Source: Colletes latitarsis
Lineage: Eukaryota; Arthropoda; Insecta; Hymenoptera; Colletidae
Length of the DNA: 64,000 bases
Direction of reading: 5' to 3'
Assembly (NCBI RefSeq): GCF_051014445.1
Contig: NW_027488367.1
Span: 29,683,501 to 29,747,500 of the forward strand
In this document: positions 57,401-64,000 of the stretch, in pieces
How positions within the stretch are numbered: position 1 is the first letter of the stretch
Layout: every line of letters starts with the position of its first letter
Notes under the pieces: generated by a model
Seen by the model: only the letters and a program-made list of their open reading frames with translations
The model's database searches: none
Told to the model about the DNA's origin: nothing
Position numbers and translations under genes: made by a program

Positions 57401-60400
57401 TTTTTCTAGCTTGGATCAGGTAGTAATGTGGGACCACACCGAAACAATCAATTAAACCCGGTTGCGATTAATATTTTAGAAGATAACGCCGGTTATGCCT
57501 GGGTTAGGTCTGGTAATTGCCATCATCTAGCTCATACTTTCGCATTCTTCGCATTCTTGTTGGCCAGATCCTGGGCTTTTTCTGATTTGGATCACGTAGT
57601 CATGTGGTACCACACTGAGACAATCAATTACACCTGGTTCCGATTAATATTTTAGAGGATAACGCCGGTTATGTCTGCGTTAGTTCTGGTATTTGCAATC
57701 ATCTGGCTCATACTTTCGCATCTTTCGAATTCCTGTTGGCCAGAAACTGGGTTTTTTCTGGTTTGATTATGTAGTAATGTGGTACCACACCGAAACTGTC
57801 AATTAAACCTGGTTGCGATTAATATTTTAGAAGATAACGCCGGTTGTGTCAGGTTTAGTTCTGGTACTTGCAATCATCTGGCTCATACTTTCGCATTTTT
57901 CGCATACTTGTTGGCCAGATCCGGGGCTTTTGCTGATTTAGATCACGTAGTAATGTGGCACCACACCGATACAGTCAATTATAGGTGGTTCCGATTAATA
58001 TTTTAAAGGAAGACGCCGGTTATGTCTGGATTAGGTCTGGTATTTGCCATCATCTGACTCAGACTTTCGCATTTTTCGCATACTTGTTGGCCAGATGCTG
58101 GGTTTTTTCTGGTTTGGATCACGTAGTAATGTGGTACCACACTGAAACAAGCAATTAAACCTGGTTGCGATTAATATTTTAGAGGAGAACGCCGGTTAGG
58201 TTTGTGTTAGGTCTGGTATTTGCAATCATCTGACTCAGACTTTCGCATTCTTCGCATACTTGTTGGACAGATCCTGGGCTTTTTCTGGTTTGGATCACGT
58301 AGTAATGTGGTAGCACACTGAAACAGTCAATTAAACCTGGTTCCGATTAATATTTTAGAGGATAACGCCGGTTATATCTGGGTTAGTTCTGGTATTTGCA
58401 ATCATCTTGCTCATACTTTCGCATTTTTCGCATACTTGTTGGACAGATCCTGGGACTTGCTCTGGTTTGGACTTCATAGTAATGTGGTACCACACCGAGA
58501 CAATCAATTAAACCTGGTTGCGATTAATATTTTAGAGGATAACGCCGGTTATGTCTGGGTTAGTTCTGGTTTTTGCAATCATCCGACTCATACTTTCGCA
58601 TTCTTCGCATACTTGTTGGCCAGATCCTGGGTATTTTCTGGTTTGATTACGTAGTAATATGGTACCACACCGAAACAGTCAATTAAACCTGGTTGCGATT
58701 AATATTTTAGAAGATAACGCCGGTTATGCCTGGGTTAGGTCTGGTATTTGAAATTATGTGGCTCATACTTTCGCATTTTTCGCATACTTGTTGGACACAT
58801 CCTGGGACTTGCTCTGGTTTGGACTACATAGTAATGTGGTACCACACCGAAACAATCAATTAAACATGGTTGCGATTAATATTTTAGAGGGTAACGCCGG
58901 TTATGTCCGGGTTAGTTCTGGTATTTGCAATCATCTGACTCATACTTTCGCATTCTTCGCATACTTGTTGGCCAGATCCTGGGTATTTTCTGGTTTGATT
59001 ACGTAGTAATGTGGTACCACACCGAAACACTCAATTAAACTTGGTTGCGATTAATATTTTAGAGGATAACGCCGGTTATGTCTAGGTTAGTTCAGGTATT
59101 TGCAATAATCTGGCTCATACATTCGCATTTTTAGAATTCCTGTTGGTCAGATCCTGGGTTTTTTTCTGGTCTCATTACGTAGTAATGTGGTACCACACTG
59201 AAACAGCCAATTAAACCTGGTTGCGATAAATATCGTAGAAGATAACGCCAGTTATGGCAGGGTTAGTTCTGGTATTTGGAATCATCTGACTCATACTTTG
59301 GTATTTTTCGCATACTTGAATGGCCAGGTCCTGGGTTTTTTTTTGGTTTGAATCACATAGGAATGTGGTACCACACCGCAGCAGTCAATTAAACCTGGTT
59401 CCGATTAATATTTTAAAGGAAGACGCCGGTTATGTCTGGATTAGGTCTGGTATTTGCCATCATCTGACTCAGACTTTCGCATTTTTCGCATACTTGTTGG
59501 CCAGATCCTGGGTTTTTTCAGGATAGGATCACGTATTAATGTGGCACCACACTGAAATAGTCAATAAAACATGGTTCCGATTAATATTTTAGAGGATAAC
59601 GGCGGTTATGCCTGGGTTAGTTCTGTTATTTGCCATCATCTAGCTCATACTTTCGCATTTTTCGCATACGTGAATGGCCAGATCCTGGGCTTTTTCTGGT
59701 TTGGATCACGTAGTAATGAAGTACCACACTGAAACAGTCAATTGAACCTGGTTCCGATTAATATTTTAGAGGATAACGCCGGTTATGTCTGGGTTAGGTC
59801 TGGTATTAGCCATCATCTGGCTCATACTTTCGCATTTTTCGAATACTTGTTGGCCAGATCCTGGGCTTTTTCTGATTTGGATCAGGCAGTAATGAGGTAC
59901 CACACTGAAACAGTCAATTAAACTTGGTTCCGATTAATATTTTAGTGGATAACGCCGGTTATGCCTGGTTTAGGTCTGGTATTTGCCATCATCTAGCTCA
60001 TACTTTCGCATTTTTCGCATACTTGTTGCCCAGATCCTGGGTTTTTTCCGGTTTGGATTACATAGTAATGTGGTATCACACTGAAACAGTCAATTAAACC
60101 TGGTTCCGATTAATATTTTCGAGGATAACACCGGTTAGGTTTGTGTCAGGTCTGGTATTAGCCATCATCTAGCTCATTCTTTCGCATTTTGCGCATACTT
60201 GTTGGCCAGACCCTGGGTTTTTTCTGGTTTGGATCACGTAGTAATGTGGTACCACACTGAAACAGTCAATTAAACCTGGTTGCGATTAATATTTTAGTGG
60301 ATGACGCCGGCTATGCCTGGGTTAGGTCTGGTATTTGCCATCTTCTAGCTCATACTTTCGCATTTTTCGCATACTTGAATGGCCAGATCCTGGGCTTTTT

Positions 60401-63400
60401 CTGGTTTGGATCACGTAGTAATGAAGTACCACACTCAAACAGTCAATTAAACCTGGTTGCGATTAATATTTTGAAGGATAACGCCGGTTATGCCTGGGTT
60501 AGGTCTGGTATTTGCCATCATCTAGCTCATACATTCGCATTTTTCGAATTCCTGTTGGCCAGATACTGGGTTTTTTCTGGTTTGATTACGTAGTAATGTG
60601 GTACCACAACGAAACAGTCAATTAAACCTGGTTGCGATAAATATCGTAGAAGATAACGCCAGTTATGGCAGGGTTAGTTCTGGTATTTGGAATCATCTGA
60701 CTCATACTTTGGTATTTTTCGCATACTTGAATGGCCAGGTCCTGGGTTTTTTTCGGTTTGAATCACATAGGAATGTGGTACCACACCGCAGCAGTCAATT
60801 AAACCTGGTTTCGATTAATATTTTAGAGGATAGCGCCGGTTATGTCTGGGTTAGGTCTGGTATTTGCAATCATCTGACTCATACTTTCGCATTTTTCGCA
60901 TACTTGAATGGCCAGATCCTGGGCATTTTCTGATTTGGATCACGTAGTGATGTGGTACTACGCTGAAGCCGTCAATTAAACCTGGTTCCGATTAATATTT
61001 TAGTGGATGACGCCGGTTATGCCTGGGTTAGGTCTGGTATTTGCCATCTTCTAGCTCATACTTTCGCATTTTTCGCATACATGAATGGCCAGATCCTGAG
61101 CTTTTTCTGGTTTGGATCACGTAGGAGTGGGGTACCACACCGAAACAGTCAATTAAAGCTGGTTTCAATCAATATTTTAGGGGGAATCACCGGTTATGTC
61201 TGGGTTAGGTCTGGTATTTGCAATCACCTGTCTCATACTTTCGCATTTTTCGCATACTTGTTGGCCAGATCCTGTGTTTTTTCCGGTTTGGATCACGTAG
61301 TAATGTGATACCACACTGAGACAGTCAATTAAACCTGGTTGCGATTAATATTTTAGAAGATAACGCCGGTTATCTCTCGGTTAGGTCTGGTATTTGCCAT
61401 CATCTGACTCATAATTTCGCATTCTTCGCATACTAGTTGGCCAGATCCTGGGCGTTTTCTGATGTGGATTACGTAGTAATGTGGTGCCACACCGAAATAG
61501 TCAATTAAACCTGGTTGCGAGTAATATTTTAGAGAATTCGCCGGCTATATCTGAATTAGGTCTGGTATTTGCCAACACCTAGCTCATACTTTCGCATTTT
61601 TCGCGTACTTGTTAGCCAGATCCAGGACTTTTTCTGATTTTGATCACGTAGTAATGTGGTACCACACTGAAGTAGTCAATAAAACATGGTTCCGATTAAT
61701 ATTTTAGAGGATAACGCCGGTTATGTCTGGGTTAGGTCTGGTATTTGCAATCATCTGACTCATACTTTCGCATTTTTCGCATACTTGAATGGCCAGATCC
61801 TGGGCATTTTCTGATTTGGATCACGTAGTGATGTGGTACTACACTGAAGCCGTCAATTAAACCTGGTTCCGATTAATATTTTAGTGGATGACGCCGGTTA
61901 TGCCTGGGTTAGGTCTGGTATTTGCCATCTTCTAGCTCATACTTTCGCATTTTTCGCATACTTGAATGGCCAGATCCTGGGCATTTTCTGATTTGGATCA
62001 CGTAGTGATGTGGTACTACACTGAAGCCGTCAATTAAACCTGGTTCCGATTAATATTTTAGAGGATAACGCCGCTTATGTCTGGGTTAGTTCTAGTATTT
62101 GCAATCATCTGGCTCATACTTTCGCATTTGTCGGATACTTGTTGGCCAGAACCTGAGTTTTTTCTCGTTTGATTACGTAGTAATGTGGTACCACAACGAA
62201 ACAGTCAATTAAACCTGGTTGCGATAAATATCGTAGAAGATAACGCCAGTTATGGCAGGGTTAGTTCTGGTATTTGGAATCATCTGACTCATACTTTGGT
62301 ATTTTTCGCATACTTGAATGGCCAGATCCTGGGCTTTTTCTGGTTTGGATCACGTAGTACTGAAGTACCACACTGAAACAGTCAATTGAACCTGGTTCCG
62401 ATTAATATTTTAGAGGATAACGCCGGTTATGTCTGGGTTAGGTCTGGTATTAGGCATCATCTGGCTCATACTATCGCATTTTTCGAATACTTGTTGGCCA
62501 GATCCTGGGCTTTTTCTGGTTTGCATCACGTATTAATGTGGTACCACACTCAAACAGTCAATTAAACCTGGTTCCGATTAATATTTTAGTGGATGACGCC
62601 GGTTATGCCTGGGTTAGGTCTGGTATATGCCATCTTCTAGCTCATACTTTCGCATTTTTCGCATACTTGAATGGCCAGATCCTGGGCTTTTTCTGGTTTG
62701 GATCACGTAGTAATGGGGTACCACACCGAAACAGTCAATTAAACCTGGTTGCGATTATTATTTTAGAAGATAACGCCGGTTATCTCTCGGTTAGGTCTGG
62801 TATTTGCCATCATCTGACTCATAATTTCGCATTCTTCGCATACTAGTTGGCCAGATCCTGGGCTTTTTCTGATGTGGATCACGTAGTAATGTGGTGCCAC
62901 ACCGAAATAGTCAATTAAACCTGGTTGCGAGTAATATTTTAGAGAATTCGCCGGCTATATCTGAATTAGGTCTGGTATTTGCCAACACCTAGCTCATACT
63001 TTCGCGTTTTTCGCATACTTGAATGGCCAGATCCTGGGCTTTTTCTGCATGGGATCACATAGTAATGTGGTACCACACTGAAACAGTCAACTAAACCTGG
63101 TCCGATTAATATTATAGAGCATAACGCCGGTTAAGTTTGTGTTAGGTCTGGTATTTGCAATCATCTGGCTCATACATTCGCATTTTTCGAATTCCTGTTG
63201 GCCAGATCCTGGGTTTTTTTCTGGTTTGATTACGTAGTAATGTGGTACCACGACGAAACAGTCCATCAAACCTGGTTGCGAGTAATATTTTAGAGAATTT
63301 GCCGGCTATATCTGAATTAGGTCTGGTATTTGCCAACACCTAGCTCATTCTTTCGCATTTTGCGCATACTTGAATGGCCAGATCCTGGGCTTTTTCTGGT

Positions 63401-64000
63401 TTGGATCACGTAGTAATGAGGTAGCACACTGAAACAGTCAATTAAACCTCGTTCCGATTAATATTTTAGAGGATAACGCCGGTTATGTCTGTGTTAGGTC
63501 TGGTATTAGCCATCATATAGCTCATACTTTGCATTTTTCGCATACTTGTTGGCCAGATCCTGGGTTTTGTCCGGTTTGGATCACGTAGTAATTTGGTACC
63601 ACACTGGAACAGTCAATTAATCCTGGTTCCGATTAATATTTTAGAGGATAACGCCAGTTATGGCAGGGTTAGTTCTGGTATTTGGAATCACCTGACTCAT
63701 ACTTTGGTATTTTTCGCATACTTGAATGGCCAGGTCCTGGGCTTTTTCTGATTTGGATCACGCAGTAATGTGGGACCACACCGAAACTATCAATTAAACT
63801 TGGTTCCGATTAATATTTTAGTGGAGACCGCCGGTAATGCCTGGTTTAGGTCTGGTATTTGCCATCATCTAGCTCATACTTTCGCATTTTTCGCATACTT
63901 GAATGGCCAGATACTGGGCTTTTTCTAGCTTGGATCACGTAGTAATGTGGGACCACACCGAAACAATCAATTAAACCTGGTTGCGATTAATATTTTAGAA

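Larger units (their letters stand above)
43960..64000. repeat. Satellite array, right block
   Basis: About 114 monomers of the same 176-177 bp family reach the window end. Subtypes enriched here include TAGAGAATTCGCC/CTGAATTAGG monomers (near 45850, 46555, 48490, 49020, 51845, 52370, 52890, 61530, 62945, 63295) and AAATATCGTAGAAGATAACG/GTTATGGCAGGG monomers (near 54990, 55345, 56940, 59225, 60640, 62225). 177-bp forms (ACTTGAATGGCC, GGGACTTGCTCTGG) are frequent. No genes or other insertions were seen. Confidence 0.97.

Noticed and set aside
504..63339. Dozens of 60-190 codon open frames in the satellite, with repeated peptides such as NILEDNAGYVWVRSGIC
   Set aside because: They follow the 176-177 bp period, shift frame at each 176-bp monomer, occur in several frames and on both strands, and lack any known domain. 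They are by-products of the repeat.
1..64000. CRISPR array or bacterial defence island
   Set aside because: The repeats are 176-177 bp with no short repeat-spacer pattern, and the only genes are eukaryotic retrotransposon genes.

Overview
The window is eukaryotic repeat DNA, almost certainly from an insect. It holds no host gene that I can support. About 53 kb of the 64 kb is one tandem satellite with a 176-177 bp monomer (consensus about 41% G+C), interrupted by two young retrotransposon insertions. The organism call rests on the R1-clade non-LTR element, a mainly arthropod lineage, and on the style of the Ty3/gypsy-type Gag. Hymenoptera is a guess only. No bacterial genes, operons, rRNA, tRNA or CRISPR arrays were seen.

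Layout: (1) satellite array 1-26884; (2) a 3.2 kb LTR retrotransposon, 26885-30080, plus strand, with 310-bp LTRs and a 4-bp ATAT target duplication; (3) satellite 30081-36496; (4) a 7.46 kb composite R1-clade insertion, 36497-43959, minus strand, with an A-tail and a 16-bp target duplication; (5) satellite 43960-64000. The satellite continues in phase across both insertions, so each landed in a pre-existing array. The arrays are patchworks of monomer subtypes with many multi-monomer block duplications.

The LTR element is a deletion derivative. It keeps gag (coiled coil, capsid-like core, CCHC knuckle), a second degenerate knuckle in the -1 frame, a 30-bp minisatellite and only the last few dozen codons of an integrase-like pol. 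It has no protease, reverse transcriptase or RNase H and would need proteins from another element. Its two LTRs differ at one base, so it is very young.

The R1-clade element is full length and open: 5'UTR, ORF1 (625 aa, three CCHC motifs), a UAAUG stop-start overlap, ORF2 (1060 aa; APE-type endonuclease, YADD reverse transcriptase, C-terminal CCHC), structured 3'UTR and A-tail. Upstream of its 5' end, in the same orientation, sits a second 5' fragment (5'UTR plus about 58% of ORF1) from a slightly different source copy. One pair of target duplications brackets the whole composite, which fits a single insertion with a template jump. Perfect inverted repeats are unusually dense along this element, in its 3'UTR, its 5'UTR and its coding sequence, including a 34-bp near-perfect palindrome over the reverse transcriptase active-site motif A. 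This hairpin-studded element and its composite structure are the most interesting features of the window.
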